Assembly (NCBI RefSeq): GCF_014651375.1
Contig: NZ_BMWT01000002.1
Span: 129,477 to 193,476, forward strand
Length of the DNA: 64,000 nucleotides
Direction: 5' to 3'
Source of the DNA: Tateyamaria omphalii
GTDB lineage: Bacteria; Pseudomonadota; Alphaproteobacteria; Rhodobacterales; Rhodobacteraceae
The first letter of the stretch is position 1; the number at the start of each line of letters is the position of its first letter. Below are positions 18,618 through 28,131 of this stretch, in pieces. The notes below the pieces were generated by a model that made no database searches, was not told the origin of the DNA, and was given only the letters and a program-made list of their open reading frames with translations. The position numbers and the translations under genes were made by a program.

Positions 18618-21600
18618 TCAATGCGAGAGCAGATGCGCTTCGTGTTTCTTCAAACTCCGACGCGCTGCAGCGTAAACACCCGATTCTTCGGCATTTTCCA
18701 ACTCGGGGAACAGCTCCAGGATTTCATTGCGCTGTGCATCATCCATAGCGTTCAACGTCATGTCACCCGGCTGGAAGCTCTCGGTCCATGCGCCATCGGA
18801 CAAGATGACTTCATGCTGATCAAACATGACGTGGATGTACGTCGTGCCCGAAACATCAACGACATCAATGCCGTCCATGAAGGTCAAATGCTTGGCGGCC
18901 ACCAGCACTTCGCTTTCATCGAAATAAAGTTCCGTCTTGTCACTGGCCATCAAGACCCGGTGCTGTGGTGACACAAGCATATCACGCTCTGGCAGACCGC
19001 GGCCAAGCGCCCCGTTCTGGATCAAGACGGGGCGAAGATGCTGTGCACGGGCAAGCTCTGTGCCAGACATCTCACGACGACCAACCCAACGGATTTCCTG
19101 AATGCCGTTGTCGCGGGTGATCACCCGATCACCAACATTCAGGTCCTCGATCCGGCGCTCTCCCGTCGGTGTCGCAATCAGCGTGCCCGGCGTGAAACAC
19201 GGAATAACCTCTTCGATATCCGTAAAGGTCAAACTGCCTGCAGGGTCACCATTCTGGTCGAAATAGTTGACGACACCGTCGAAGCCGTTGCCGTTGTCAT
19301 CCGGGTTCGTGAACACGACCTGCAGCGACCCATTGTTCGGAGCGGAGCCCCGCAAATCCAAGGTATCAAAGTCGTCACCGCCGCCGCCGCCTTCAACAAC
19401 TTCACCGGAAGCGACATTGACAAAGAGATCACGATCATCGCCGCCACGCATGATGTCGGCACCACCGTTGCCACCATCGATCGTGTCATTCCCGGTCCCA
19501 CCGTCAATCACATCGTCCCCGGTTGATCCGAGGATCGAGTCATTGCCCGCGTCGCCGCTCAGCGTGTCGTCACCGGTGCCACCGTCGATGACATCGTCAC
19601 CGTCGCCACCAGACAGAACGTCAGCGCCGTTGCCACCTAAGATAGTGTCGTTGCCGTCGCCCCCGTCTACGGTGTCGGCCTGACGGCCACCATCAATGAA
19701 ATCATTGCCTTCACCGCCAAGGATTGTGTCATTGCCCTGACCGCCCAACAGGCTGTCATCGCCGATGCCACCGTCGATCAGGTCGTCGTCGATCTCACCG
19801 TCGATGGTGTCGTTGCCCTCTTCACCAAACAGCTCGTCATCGTCATCGGCGCCAAAGATCAGGTCGTTGCCTTCGCCGCCAAACACAGTGTCCAAGCCAT
19901 TGTCTGGACGCGGATCCGCCGGGAAGATCGGGTTTGATCCGTCATCCTCGATGTTCAACTGGTCCAGACCCAGATCGGGGTCGTTGCCTGCAAAAATGGT
20001 GTCGTCCCCGACACCGCCTTCGATCAGGTCATTGCCCTCACCGCCCACGATGCGGTCAAAACCTTCATCGCCGGAAATCTCGTCGTCATCGATGCCGCCA
20101 TCGATGACATCGTTGCCGGTACCCCCAACGATGGTGTCCGCGTCATCTCCGGTGCTGATCGTGTCGTCACCCGCGCCGCCATCCACAAAGTCGAGGTCGT
20201 TATTCGGATCATCATCAGCGGGGAAACCAAAGGGGAAGCCCGGCACAGGCGTGCCATCGTCGTTGGGGAAACCCAGATCCGGCGCAATGTCACCATTGCC
20301 CGTCTCGATCAGATCATCGCCGTCACCACCATCAACAACATCATCCCCCTGACCCGCGATGACGGTGTCGTTGCCGCCGCCCGCTTCGATGATGTCATCA
20401 TCCGCGTCTTCAGGATCGTTCGAGAAGATGTTGTCGCCATTGTCGACCATATCCCCTTCGGGATCGTCCACGTAATTCTCGTCGATCAGCTCGCCGTCGT
20501 CGCTGCCTTCTACAATCCCGTCCAACGGGTTCGGCTCGACCGTCACGGTGACTTGGGCGCTGTCAAAGCCACCGTTGTCGTCCGTGATGGTGTAGTCGAT
20601 GGTCGCGTCGCCCTCGAACCCGTCATTGGGTGTGAAGGTCAGCGTTCCGTCACCATTGATGACGACGTCCCCATCGGGCGAGGTCGCGTCGGTCACCCGC
20701 AGCGCATCGCCATCCACGTCCGTGTCGTTTTCCAGCACGGGAACGGTGACAGCCGTGTTGAACGGCGTCGTTTCGGCATCGTCCACCGCCTCGGGCGCAT
20801 CATTGACCGGTGTCACCTCAATGACCAGCTCAGCCGTATCGGTCCCACCGTTGCCGTCTGCAATCGTGTAGGTGATCGTCGCGGTGCCGTTGAAATTCTC
20901 AGCCGGCGTAAAGGTGATCGTACCATCAGGATTGATGTCAGCTTCACCTTGCTCTGCCGGAACCACGGCGGAGATCACGGTCAGATCATCGCCATCGGCA
21001 TCACTGTCATTGCCAAGCACATCAACGGTGACGGGGGTATCTTCCTCGGTCGTTTCCCCGTCATCTGCGGCAACAGGACCATCATTGACCGCACCAACAG
21101 ACACAACAGCTTCGCCGGTGTCTTCGCCACCATTGCCATCAACAACCGTGTACGTGATCGTCGCCGGACCGTTGAAGTTCAAAGCAGGGGTAAAGGTCAC
21201 GGTCCCGTCGCCATTGTCGACAACCGTGCCCTCAGCCGGATCAACGCTCACGGATCCGATGCTCAGGTCATCACCGTCCACATCCGTGTCGTTGCCCAGC
21301 AGGTCCACGACTACGGCGACGTCCTCGTCCGTGGTTTCGATGTCGTCCACAGCCACCGGATCGTCATTGACCGGGTTCACGGTCACTGCAACTTCGGCAG
21401 CGGATGTCCCACCATGACCGTCAGAGATTGAATACGAGATCGTCGCATCGCCATTGAAGTTCTCGGCAGGTGTGAACAGCAGCTCATTGCCGACAATCTC
21501 GACCGTGCCCTGATCGGCGGGCACCGATGCGCCGGTGATGGTCAGATCGTCGCCATCCAGATCGGTGTCATTGCCCAGAACGTCGATGGTCACCGGCGTA

Positions 21601-24503
21601 TCTTCGTCGGTCTCCGCCACATCATCATTGGCCGTCGGGCCATCATTGACCGCGCCCACGTTGACGATGGCCTGACCATCATCCGTCCCACCTGCGCCGT
21701 CCGACACGGTGTAGTCGATGGTTGCGGTCCCGTTGAAGTTCGGCGCCGGGGTGAAGGTTACCGTACCGTCCCCATTGTCAACGACTGCACCCTGATCAGC
21801 AGGCACAGACACCAACGCCAGCGTCAGGTCATCACCATCCACATCCGTGTCATTGCCCAACAGGTCGATGACAACGGTCTCGTCCTCCATCGTGTCCGCC
21901 AGATCATCAACAGCGACAGGATCATCATTGACCGGATTGACAGTGACCACGACCTCGGCCGTGTCAGTGCCACCATTTCCGTCCTCGATGGAATAGGAAA
22001 TGGTCGCATCGCCATTGAAGTTCTCAGCCGGGGTGAACAGCAGCTCGTTGTTCACGATCTCGACCGTGCCCTGATCCGCAGGCACCGATGCACCGGTGAT
22101 GGTCAGCGCATCGCCATCCACATCCGTGTCATTGGCCAATGCGTCGATGGTCACCGATGTGTCTTCATCCGTGCTGATCGTATCGTTGACCGCATCAGGT
22201 GCATCATTGACCGGGTTCACGGTTACGTTGACGGTTGCCGTATCTTCGCCGCCCTGATCATCCGTGATGGTGTATGTGATCGTTGTTGGGCCGTTGAAAT
22301 TCTCATTCGGCTCAAAGGTCAGCGTGCCGTCGGGGTTGATAGCGACCATGCCATCCGGCGACGTGGCTTCGGTCACGCGCAGTGCATCACCATCCGGGTC
22401 GCTGTCGTTGCCCAGAACAGCGATATCAACGCTGCCGTCCTCATCAACTTCTGCTGCGTCATCAACAGCTTCTGGGCCACGGTTGATCTCGTCGCCAATG
22501 ACCTCTTCAATCTCGGCAAAGGTCAGGGTCAGCCCATTTGGATTGCCATCAGCATCCACAAACACGACGGTGCCATTTATGCCGTTGCCGTTGCTGTCCG
22601 GCGTCACGTTGTCCAGAAAGAACGGACCCTGCCCCGTCAGATCAAGCACGTCACGGTCGGTATTGTCCGCCGGGTCGGCGCTAAAGCCACCAGCTCCGCC
22701 GTCAACTTCGTCACCCGCTCCGGCAAAAATTGTGTCAGCGTCGTCGCCACCGCTCAGCAGGTCCGCGCCGGTCCCACCTGAAATGACGTCATCGCCCTCT
22801 TCGCCAAAGATCATGTCGCGGCCAGCGCCGCCATTCAGTGTGTCATCACCGGATTGACCGTGGATCCAATCGTTGCCCGTGCCGCCATCAACCGAGTCGT
22901 CACCGGAGCCCATCCAGATTTCGTCATTGCCTGTACCACCAAAGCCGGTGTCATCGCCGGATCCGCCGATCAGGACGTCGTGCCCAGCACCACCATCCAG
23001 AACATCATTGCCCCGACCACCTTCAAGGCGGTCGTTGCCATCGCCACCGACAAGGCTGTCACTGTCATCCTCACCGCGCAGCGTGTCATTGCCACCTTCG
23101 CCGAAAATGGTGTCGTCACCATCGCCGCCTTCCAGGGTGTCATTTCCGTCCGCGCCATCATCCACGACGGGCGCATCGAAATAGACGTCGGTGATGTTGA
23201 TACCCGAGTTATCGCCACCATCCTGATCATGTTCGATCACGATGCGAGCCACCGGCCCCGGAATGCTGACCAGCAGCGAATACTCTTCTGACGTGTCCGG
23301 CAGATAACCGCCATTGCTGTCCGCCGTGTCGTTGCCAGCAACACCATCGGTGTCCAACAATGTCAAATTGCTGCCACCCTCCAGATTAACGATGATCTGC
23401 TGACCGTTGGCGTCATAGGCCCGAACACGCACCACACCATCGCCGTCAATGTCGTTAATGCGGAAAGAAACATCATCTACCGGCGCCGAGAATTCAAGCT
23501 GGTAGTCCGCTGAATTTCCATTTCCATTCAGAACGTTGTCAAGCGAACTGTTGTTATCGACTGAATTGCCGTCACCGTCGATGTTCTGGACATTCTGGGT
23601 ATCATTGGACTGGATCGTACGGGACGCCCCGGATTGATTGAGGACCGTAAAAGACACTTCAACATTGCCGGTGTCCTGCGTGAAACTGCCAAGGTTATTG
23701 CCATCACCGAAAGGCGATTTTTCCCACTCGAACACTTCACGTTCGGACACCCCTGCACCAGGACCGGCGTAATTACTGTCGCCAAAGATGACATCGTCAC
23801 CGGCGCCGCCATCGGCACTGTCATTGCCACTGCCTGCATAAACTTCGTCATCCGCACGACCGGATTCGATGGTGTCGTCTCCACCCAGGGCATCCACGAT
23901 GTCATCATCGCGGTCTTCGCCGGGCAGGATCTGATCGTTGGCATCAATGCAATCGCCCTCGGGGTCTTCGTCATAGGCGGCATCAATCAGATTGCCTTCG
24001 TTGTCACCTTCGACAACGCCATCAAGACCCGAGGTGTCGAACACAAGGTTGTCGATGGCGCCCGACCCCTTCAACTCGACTTCCATGCGCGACACACCGG
24101 ACACATCGAAATCAACGATCAATTGACCGTTGTTGTCCGTCCCGTCGATAGTGACCTTCTCAATCTCGTTTCCGTGGACGTCGTAGAAGCGCACGTAGGC
24201 ACCTTCTTCGACATCCAGAAAGGTCAGGCGGTTGATGGCAGACGGTTCATCAAAGACAAAGCTGATGGTTCCGCCGCTTGCGTTGTCATCCGGGTCATTG
24301 CTGTCGCCGTCTTCCGAGATGATCAGCGCATTGCCCAGATTGGTCGTCGCCAGATCACCGTCTTGGCCTGTTGGCTGGGCGGTGTTGAACACCATTGCCC
24401 GATTTGCGCCACCGGAGGCCGAAATCGTCACACCCTGGGTGGTGAACTCGTTGTCAACAACAGTCCCAGTTTCAAGGGCGTTGAAATCAATGAACTTGGT
24501 CAT
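18618..24503 (-). CDS. Giant RTX/cadherin-like repeat protein with C-terminal Hint domain (1961 residues)
   Basis: GGAGG precedes the ATG. Order of parts: N-terminal beta-sandwich (1-165); an acidic linker unit (LDGVVEGDNEGNLIDAAYDE, about 166-210); RTX block; second beta domain about 255-445; long RTX block to about 600; a jelly-roll-like segment; seven tandem cadherin-like repeats (about 672-1324); a second copy of the acidic linker unit; a third large RTX block (about 1380-1700) and a Hint domain starting at Cys1769 (CFTPGTLIATPTGERRIEDL). No Sec signal; export by a type I system is expected, folding outside the cell with Ca2+. Probable adhesin or matrix protein; the Hint part suggests self-cleavage. 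No ABC/MFP exporter lies in this window. Confidence 0.92.
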   Translation of the reverse strand: MTKFIDFNALETGTVVDNEFTTQGVTISASGGANRAMVFNTAQPTGQDGDLATTNLGNALIISEDGDSNDPDDNASGGTISFVFDEPSAINRLTFLDVEEGAYVRFYDVHGNEIEKVTIDGTDNNGQLIVDFDVSGVSRMEVELKGSGAIDNLVFDTSGLDGVVEGDNEGNLIDAAYDEDPEGDCIDANDQILPGEDRDDDIVDALGGDDTIESGRADDEVYAGSGNDSADGGAGDDVIFGDSNYAGPGAGVSEREVFEWEKSPFGDGNNLGSFTQDTGNVEVSFTVLNQSGASRTIQSNDTQNVQNIDGDGNSVDNNSSLDNVLNGNGNSADYQLEFSAPVDDVSFRINDIDGDGVVRVRAYDANGQQIIVNLEGGSNLTLLDTDGVAGNDTADSNGGYLPDTSEEYSLLVSIPGPVARIVIEHDQDGGDNSGINITDVYFDAPVVDDGADGNDTLEGGDGDDTIFGEGGNDTLRGEDDSDSLVGGDGNDRLEGGRGNDVLDGGAGHDVLIGGSGDDTGFGGTGNDEIWMGSGDDSVDGGTGNDWIHGQSGDDTLNGGAGRDMIFGEEGDDVISGGTGADLLSGGDDADTIFAGAGDEVDGGAGGFSADPADNTDRDVLDLTGQGPFFLDNVTPDSNGNGINGTVVFVDADGNPNGLTLTFAEIEEVIGDEINRGPEAVDDAAEVDEDGSVDIAVLGNDSDPDGDALRVTEATSPDGMVAINPDGTLTFEPNENFNGPTTITYTITDDQGGEDTATVNVTVNPVNDAPDAVNDTISTDEDTSVTIDALANDTDVDGDALTITGASVPADQGTVEIVNNELLFTPAENFNGDATISYSIEDGNGGTDTAEVVVTVNPVNDDPVAVDDLADTMEDETVVIDLLGNDTDVDGDDLTLALVSVPADQGAVVDNGDGTVTFTPAPNFNGTATIDYTVSDGAGGTDDGQAIVNVGAVNDGPTANDDVAETDEDTPVTIDVLGNDTDLDGDDLTITGASVPADQGTVEIVGNELLFTPAENFNGDATISYSISDGHGGTSAAEVAVTVNPVNDDPVAVDDIETTDEDVAVVVDLLGNDTDVDGDDLSIGSVSVDPAEGTVVDNGDGTVTFTPALNFNGPATITYTVVDGNGGEDTGEAVVSVGAVNDGPVAADDGETTEEDTPVTVDVLGNDSDADGDDLTVISAVVPAEQGEADINPDGTITFTPAENFNGTATITYTIADGNGGTDTAELVIEVTPVNDAPEAVDDAETTPFNTAVTVPVLENDTDVDGDALRVTDATSPDGDVVINGDGTLTFTPNDGFEGDATIDYTITDDNGGFDSAQVTVTVEPNPLDGIVEGSDDGELIDENYVDDPEGDMVDNGDNIFSNDPEDADDDIIEAGGGNDTVIAGQGDDVVDGGDGDDLIETGNGDIAPDLGFPNDDGTPVPGFPFGFPADDDPNNDLDFVDGGAGDDTISTGDDADTIVGGTGNDVIDGGIDDDEISGDEGFDRIVGGEGNDLIEGGVGDDTIFAGNDPDLGLDQLNIEDDGSNPIFPADPRPDNGLDTVFGGEGNDLIFGADDDDELFGEEGNDTIDGEIDDDLIDGGIGDDSLLGGQGNDTILGGEGNDFIDGGRQADTVDGGDGNDTILGGNGADVLSGGDGDDVIDGGTGDDTLSGDAGNDSILGSTGDDVIDGGTGNDTIDGGNGGADIMRGGDDRDLFVNVASGEVVEGGGGGDDFDTLDLRGSAPNNGSLQVVFTNPDDNGNGFDGVVNYFDQNGDPAGSLTFTDIEEVIPCFTPGTLIATPTGERRIEDLNVGDRVITRDNGIQEIRWVGRREMSGTELARAQHLRPVLIQNGALGRGLPERDMLVSPQHRVLMASDKTELYFDESEVLVAAKHLTFMDGIDVVDVSGTTYIHVMFDQHEVILSDGAWTESFQPGDMTLNAMDDAQRNEILELFPELENAEESGVYAAARRSLKKHEAHLLSH
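20530..22486 (-). repeat. Seven tandem cadherin-like (tandem-95) coding repeats
   Basis: Within the giant RTX gene, seven units of about 280 bases (about 93 residues) follow each other without spacers. Each begins N-D/R-x-P-x-A-x-D-D, continues with DEDTPVTIDVLGNDTDVDGD and FTPAENFNGDATITYTI, and ends VTVNPV or VSVGAV. Units 2 and 4 are nearly identical, as are the 3/5 endings, which suggests duplication in pairs. Such units are rigid Ca2+-binding beta-sandwich spacers that hold the functional ends far from the cell. Confidence 0.93.
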
Positions 24504-25472
24504 GCGTCAGACCTCCTAGGCGTGGTTGCGCGCAATACGCAACGCGACCGGAACAATTGCACTGTGAACGGAGGGTTTGGGCGCCATGGGTGCAGCAGCA
24601 TGACAAGTGACTGCCGTCGTTGGCGTCAGCTGTCTGGGTGTTGGCCACATGGTTTGTCTCCATCAATCACTCACTCTTCACCCAAGACGAAGCGACGCAC
24701 CTGTAGGTCGGGCGATCCGCATACACGCCTGAACAAATGGAGGAAAAATGATCGGCTACGACACGCAAACCGGTACCGGTCTGGCAAACGCATCTCAAAG
24801 CGGTTGCTCAGCAGCGCAGCGAACACACTCCCCGCATTTTTCAATGCGTCTTGTGCGGTCGCCCCCTTGACCTAATGACATCGCCCCCCAGTTGGGCAAC
24901 TTTGTTCTTACGGTCACGTTTGATGCAAAAAAAGGGAAAAATGTCCGAAAAGTGGCGGTACATATGCCAACAGATACACACATTCCCCCATTGGGTGAAT
25001 TTTTTTACCACCATCAAGTGAACCTGAAATCGTAATATACGCATATGTATGGGCGGATGTTCGCCTAAGCTACTGTAGAAAAACATTTAAAGTGCATTCA
25101 CGCGTGTTGACGAATTCGCCTTTTAGTTCGACTGATCACGGCTTTTAACCATAGATAGTTTTGCCGTGTTTTCGCCAGATTTTGTGGTTTGCATGTTCAC
25201 GAACCGCGATCAATGGTCAAAAAGATACCATAATGATGCGATCTGACTGACAAGGTCGCCGCGCACCACGAATCGCTTCGTATTTGTTAACCACAATGCG
25301 ATGCAACGCCGCGCTCTCTCGGCTTCCAAACCGCTTCGAAAAACAAGACTTCGCCTTGGCTCGGCGTAAATGCGATGTCAGTTCTTAAAGGCAATAGCGG
25401 GACGAAACATCAACCAGACAGGTTTGAGCACACCGTATCCGGCCACCCAAAACTACAGAAATATTCAGAGGC
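24504..25472. other. Long intergenic region upstream of the giant RTX gene
   Basis: 969 bases with AT-rich stretches (24890-25260) and no convincing long gene. It must contain the promoter of the RTX gene on the minus strand. A short frame at 24748 with a perfect ribosome site is listed separately. I found no clear terminator, riboswitch or operator pattern. The length and low GC suggest a complex regulatory region or remnant sequence. Confidence 0.5.
24748..24870 (+). CDS. Candidate 40-residue ORF with strong ribosome-binding site
   Basis: An ATG at 24748 preceded by GGAGGAAAA opens 40 codons to TGA at 24868. The peptide starts MIGYDTQTGTGLANASQSG and ends with a basic, proline-rich tail; it has no membrane span or known motif. 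The ribosome site is the best reason to list it. It could be a small protein, a leader peptide, or the start of a decayed gene. Confidence 0.28.
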   Translation: MIGYDTQTGTGLANASQSGCSAAQRTHSPHFSMRLVRSPP

Positions 25473-25558
25473 TGGTACCCAAGGCCGGACTCGAACCGGC
25501 ACGCCCGCAAAGGCGGGGGATTTTGAATCCCCTGCGTCTACCATTCCGCCACTTGGGC
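25473..25558 (-). tRNA. tRNA-Leu (anticodon CAA)
   Basis: 86 bases including an encoded CCA. Read on the minus strand it begins GCCCAAGTGGCGGAATGG, has a 7-bp acceptor stem closed by a G-U pair at the end, an anticodon stem GGGGA/TCCCC around the loop TTCAAAA (anticodon CAA, reads UUG), a long variable arm (CGCCTTTGCGGGCG region) as expected for leucine tRNA, and the T arm GCCGGTTCGAGTCCGGC. Confidence 0.95.
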
Positions 25559-25646
25559 CTCAGGACTGTCGGATACCGAAGTGCTGCGGCAGGAGCAAGC
25601 GCAAAGCGACTTGACCTCTCTTCTCCTGCGTGGTCTGCCGCCTCGC

Positions 25647-26225
25647 ATGATAAAGCGACTGTATGACTGGACCATGGGATGGGCCAATCACCCGTACGCG
25701 CTGTGGGTATTGGCTGTTGTTGCGTTTGTAGAAAGCTCGGTCTTTCCGATCCCGCCCGACGTTCTGATGATCCCTATGATCCTCGCCGCGCCACACCGCG
25801 CTTGGCTCATCGCCGGTGTGGCCCTCGTCGCCTCGGTTCTCGGGGGGGTGCTTGGCTATGCCATTGGTGCGCTGGCCTTCGAAACCATCGGACAACCCAT
25901 CCTCGCAGCCCTTGGGAAAGCGGACGCGATGGAAGCGTTCAACGCACGCTTCAATGATTTCGGCTTCTGGGCCGTCCTGACAGCCGGTGTAACCCCCTTC
26001 CCTTACAAGGTTATCACCATCATGTCCGGCTGGACTGGTATGCCGCTGGCCACGTTCATGGCCACGTCTGTCCTTGCCCGGGGTCTGCGCTTTTTCATCG
26101 TTGCAGGACTGCTTTGGAAATTCGGTGCACCTATTCGTGATTTCATTGAGCGTCGTCTGGGGTTGATGTTCATATTGTTCATCTTGCTCCTGGTGGGGGG
26201 ATTCTTGGCCGTGGGGGCTCTATGA
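25647..26225 (+). CDS. DedA/YqaA-type inner-membrane protein
   Basis: 192 residues from the ATG at 25647 (MIKRLYDWTM); no strong ribosome site is seen, and an upstream GTG at 25581 is an alternative. Hydrophobic segments near 17-45, 52-82, 118-145 and 168-190. The conserved re-entrant signature is FVESSVFPIPPDVLMIPM with glutamate before the FPIPP turn, and TPFPYKVITIMSGWTGM later. DedA/VTT proteins are now seen as phospholipid scramblase-like carriers. Overlaps dsbB by ATGA. Confidence 0.9.
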   Translation: MIKRLYDWTMGWANHPYALWVLAVVAFVESSVFPIPPDVLMIPMILAAPHRAWLIAGVALVASVLGGVLGYAIGALAFETIGQPILAALGKADAMEAFNARFNDFGFWAVLTAGVTPFPYKVITIMSGWTGMPLATFMATSVLARGLRFFIVAGLLWKFGAPIRDFIERRLGLMFILFILLLVGGFLAVGAL

Positions 26226-26692
26226 AACGGCAAAACCTTATCATGCTTGCCACAGGCGGCTCGGTTGCATTGCTTCTGGGGGCGTTTGCCTTCCAGCACC
26301 TGGGCGGTCTGCCACCCTGCAAACTGTGTATCTGGCAGCGCTACCCGCATGTAGCGGCAATTGCTCTTGGTGCATTGGCGCTATTTATTCCCCTCCCCGT
26401 TCTCCTCAGCTTGGGTGCGATCGCAGCGCTCAGCACGGCAGGTGTCGGCGCCTACCACGTCGGTGTTGAGCAAGGTTGGTGGGAAGGACCAACCAGCTGC
26501 TCTGCCGGCGCCGTGGACAACCTCGACCCGGATGCCCTATTCGACCAGATCATGGCCGCACCCCTGATCCGTTGTGACGAGATTGCATGGCAATTCGCGG
26601 GGCTCAGCATGGCAGGATGGAACATGGTTCTGTCGGCAGTGATCGCAGGAATTTGGATCTGGGCACTCCGCGTCAGGCCGACTTCCGAGTAG
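26222..26692 (+). CDS. DsbB-family disulfide bond formation protein
   Basis: 156 residues with four membrane spans. First periplasmic loop has CKLC (Cys33, Cys36) in PPCKLCIWQRYPH; the second loop has Cys93 and Cys118. This is the redox relay that passes electrons from a DsbA-type thiol oxidase to quinone in the inner membrane. Length suits the short alphaproteobacterial DsbB. Translation is coupled to the DedA gene by ATGA; its 3' end overlaps the convergent regulator gene by 20 bases. Confidence 0.92.
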   Translation: MKRQNLIMLATGGSVALLLGAFAFQHLGGLPPCKLCIWQRYPHVAAIALGALALFIPLPVLLSLGAIAALSTAGVGAYHVGVEQGWWEGPTSCSAGAVDNLDPDALFDQIMAAPLIRCDEIAWQFAGLSMAGWNMVLSAVIAGIWIWALRVRPTSE

Positions 26693-27098
26693 ACAGCAGC
26701 AAGGACGTCTCGCTCGCCACCACGCCATCGAGCTTCCTGATCCGGAAAAGCACCTCATCAAACTGCTCCAACGTGTCGGTGCCAATTTCGACGATCACGT
26801 CCCACCGACCGTTCGTCGAGTGCACCGCCCGTATCTCTACCATACCCTGCAACTGGCGAATGATGCGTTCGGTGCCCCTGCCTTCGATCGCGATCATCAT
26901 GAGGCCGCGCACCGGGTCACGCGCAGCATCAGCGCGTAGGACAACAGTAAAGCCCAATATGTCGCCGCGTGCCTGCAACTTTTCAATCCGGGATCGCACC
27001 GTTGTTCGCGACAATCCCAAACGGATGGACAGGTCAGATAGAGAAGCGCGTGCATCATGACGCAGCGCAGCAATCAATCGATTGTCAGTTTCGTCCAC
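26673..27098 (-). CDS. Lrp/AsnC-family transcriptional regulator
   Basis: 141 residues from a GTG at 27098, which has GGAGG five bases upstream and gives the family-typical start (V)DETDNRLIAALRHDARAS. The winged-helix part (about 1-60) includes LSDLSIRLGLSRTTVRSRIEKLQ; the RAM/AsnC ligand-binding part follows (MMIAIEGRGTERI ... GRWDVIVEIGTDTLEQFDEVL). It is divergent from the arginase gene with 104 bases between, so it most likely controls arginine/ornithine use, probably responding to one of these amino acids. Confidence 0.92.
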   Translation of the reverse strand: MDETDNRLIAALRHDARASLSDLSIRLGLSRTTVRSRIEKLQARGDILGFTVVLRADAARDPVRGLMMIAIEGRGTERIIRQLQGMVEIRAVHSTNGRWDVIVEIGTDTLEQFDEVLFRIRKLDGVVASETSLLLSTRKSA

Positions 27099-27161
27099 AC
27101 AAACCTCCGTTTTGGCCAATCACGTTTCGATACGGTCAAAGTGACAGCTTGTCTACGACGC

Positions 27162-27175
27162 GATTTGGGCAAATC
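27162..27175. promoter_or_regulatory. Palindrome between the AsnC-type regulator and arginase
   Basis: Perfect inverted repeat GATTTG-GG-CAAATC, 28 bases before the arginase ATG and in the 104-base divergent region. Dyads of this size are usual Lrp/AsnC operators; assignment to this regulator is inference from position. Confidence 0.45.
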
Positions 27176-27202
27176 TCTGTAACCACAGCGACGAGGTGCA
27201 GA

Positions 27203-28123
27203 ATGGAAGCCAGAACAATAGAACTAATCGGCGTACCAATGGACAGCGGCAAGCGCCGCCAAGGTTGTCTGATGGGCCCAGATGCATTGCGTACGGCAGG
27301 ACTGTTGCAGGCCTTGGCTGATCTTGGCCATTCTGTTTCGGATCGCGGAAACGTCTCACCGGCCGCGTTCACCGAAGACACGTCGGGACGGTTACACGCG
27401 CTGCAAGAGACAATCGCCTGGACCCGCACCTTGTCAGACGTTGCTCAGGGCGTGCCCGCAACATCCGTCCCGATTTTCATGGGTGGGGATCACGCGCTGG
27501 CTCTGGGAACCGTCCGCGGGGTGGCGAATGCCGCAGCTCAGCATGATCGTCCCCTGTTTGTCCTATGGCTCGATGCGCACACCGACTATCACACGCCGCA
27601 AACCACAGCGTCGGGTAATTTGCACGGCACCCCCATGGGATATGTTACGGGACGGCCCGGGTTTGAGGGGTTCCCCGAGATAACCCACCCGATACGGCAC
27701 GATCACATTGCGATGCTTGGGCTGCGCTCTGTCGATACAGAAGAACGCGCGGCCCTCGAACCAAGTGATGTCACTTACATAGACATGCGCCACATCGACG
27801 AACACGGAATTGCGACACCGCTGGCCTCCTTTCTTGATCGCGTGGCCCAAGCAGATGGTCTTCTACATGTTTCACTCGATGTCGATTTTCTGGACCCATC
27901 TGTCGCGCCAGCGGTCGGTACGACTGTTCCCGGTGGCGCCACGATCCGCGAAGCGCATTTGGTCATGGAGATGATCTGTGACAGTCGGCTCATGACCTCG
28001 CTTGATATCGTAGAGCTAAACCCGTTTCTGGATGAGCGCGGGCGCACCGCACAGTTGATGGTCGATCTTGTTGCTTCTGCGTTTGGTCGCCGTGTCTTTG
28101 ACCGCCCCACCCGCGCGTATTGA
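27203..28123 (+). CDS. rocF: Arginase
   Basis: 306 residues from the ATG at 27203 (MEARTIELIGVPMDSGK). Hydrolyses L-arginine to ornithine and urea with a two-manganese centre. The metal ligands are visible: His97 in FMGGDHALALGT, Asp124, His126 and Asp128 in DAHTDYHTP, and Asp226 and Asp228 in SLDVDFLDP; the substrate-binding stretch SGNLHGTPMG lies at 137-146. Followed after a few bases by ornithine cyclodeaminase, so the pair turns arginine into proline, urea and ammonia. Divergent from the AsnC-type regulator. Confidence 0.95.
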   Translation: MEARTIELIGVPMDSGKRRQGCLMGPDALRTAGLLQALADLGHSVSDRGNVSPAAFTEDTSGRLHALQETIAWTRTLSDVAQGVPATSVPIFMGGDHALALGTVRGVANAAAQHDRPLFVLWLDAHTDYHTPQTTASGNLHGTPMGYVTGRPGFEGFPEITHPIRHDHIAMLGLRSVDTEERAALEPSDVTYIDMRHIDEHGIATPLASFLDRVAQADGLLHVSLDVDFLDPSVAPAVGTTVPGGATIREAHLVMEMICDSRLMTSLDIVELNPFLDERGRTAQLMVDLVASAFGRRVFDRPTRAY

Positions 28124-28131
28124 AAGGAAAA

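Noticed and set aside
20530..22486. Regular repeats considered as a CRISPR array
   Set aside because: Units are about 280 bases, have no unique spacers and encode cadherin-like domains in frame.
19724..23194. Many long plus-strand frames rich in Pro/Ser/His opposite the giant RTX gene
   Set aside because: They mirror the Asp/Gly-rich repeats of the real gene and have no motif or ribosome site of their own.
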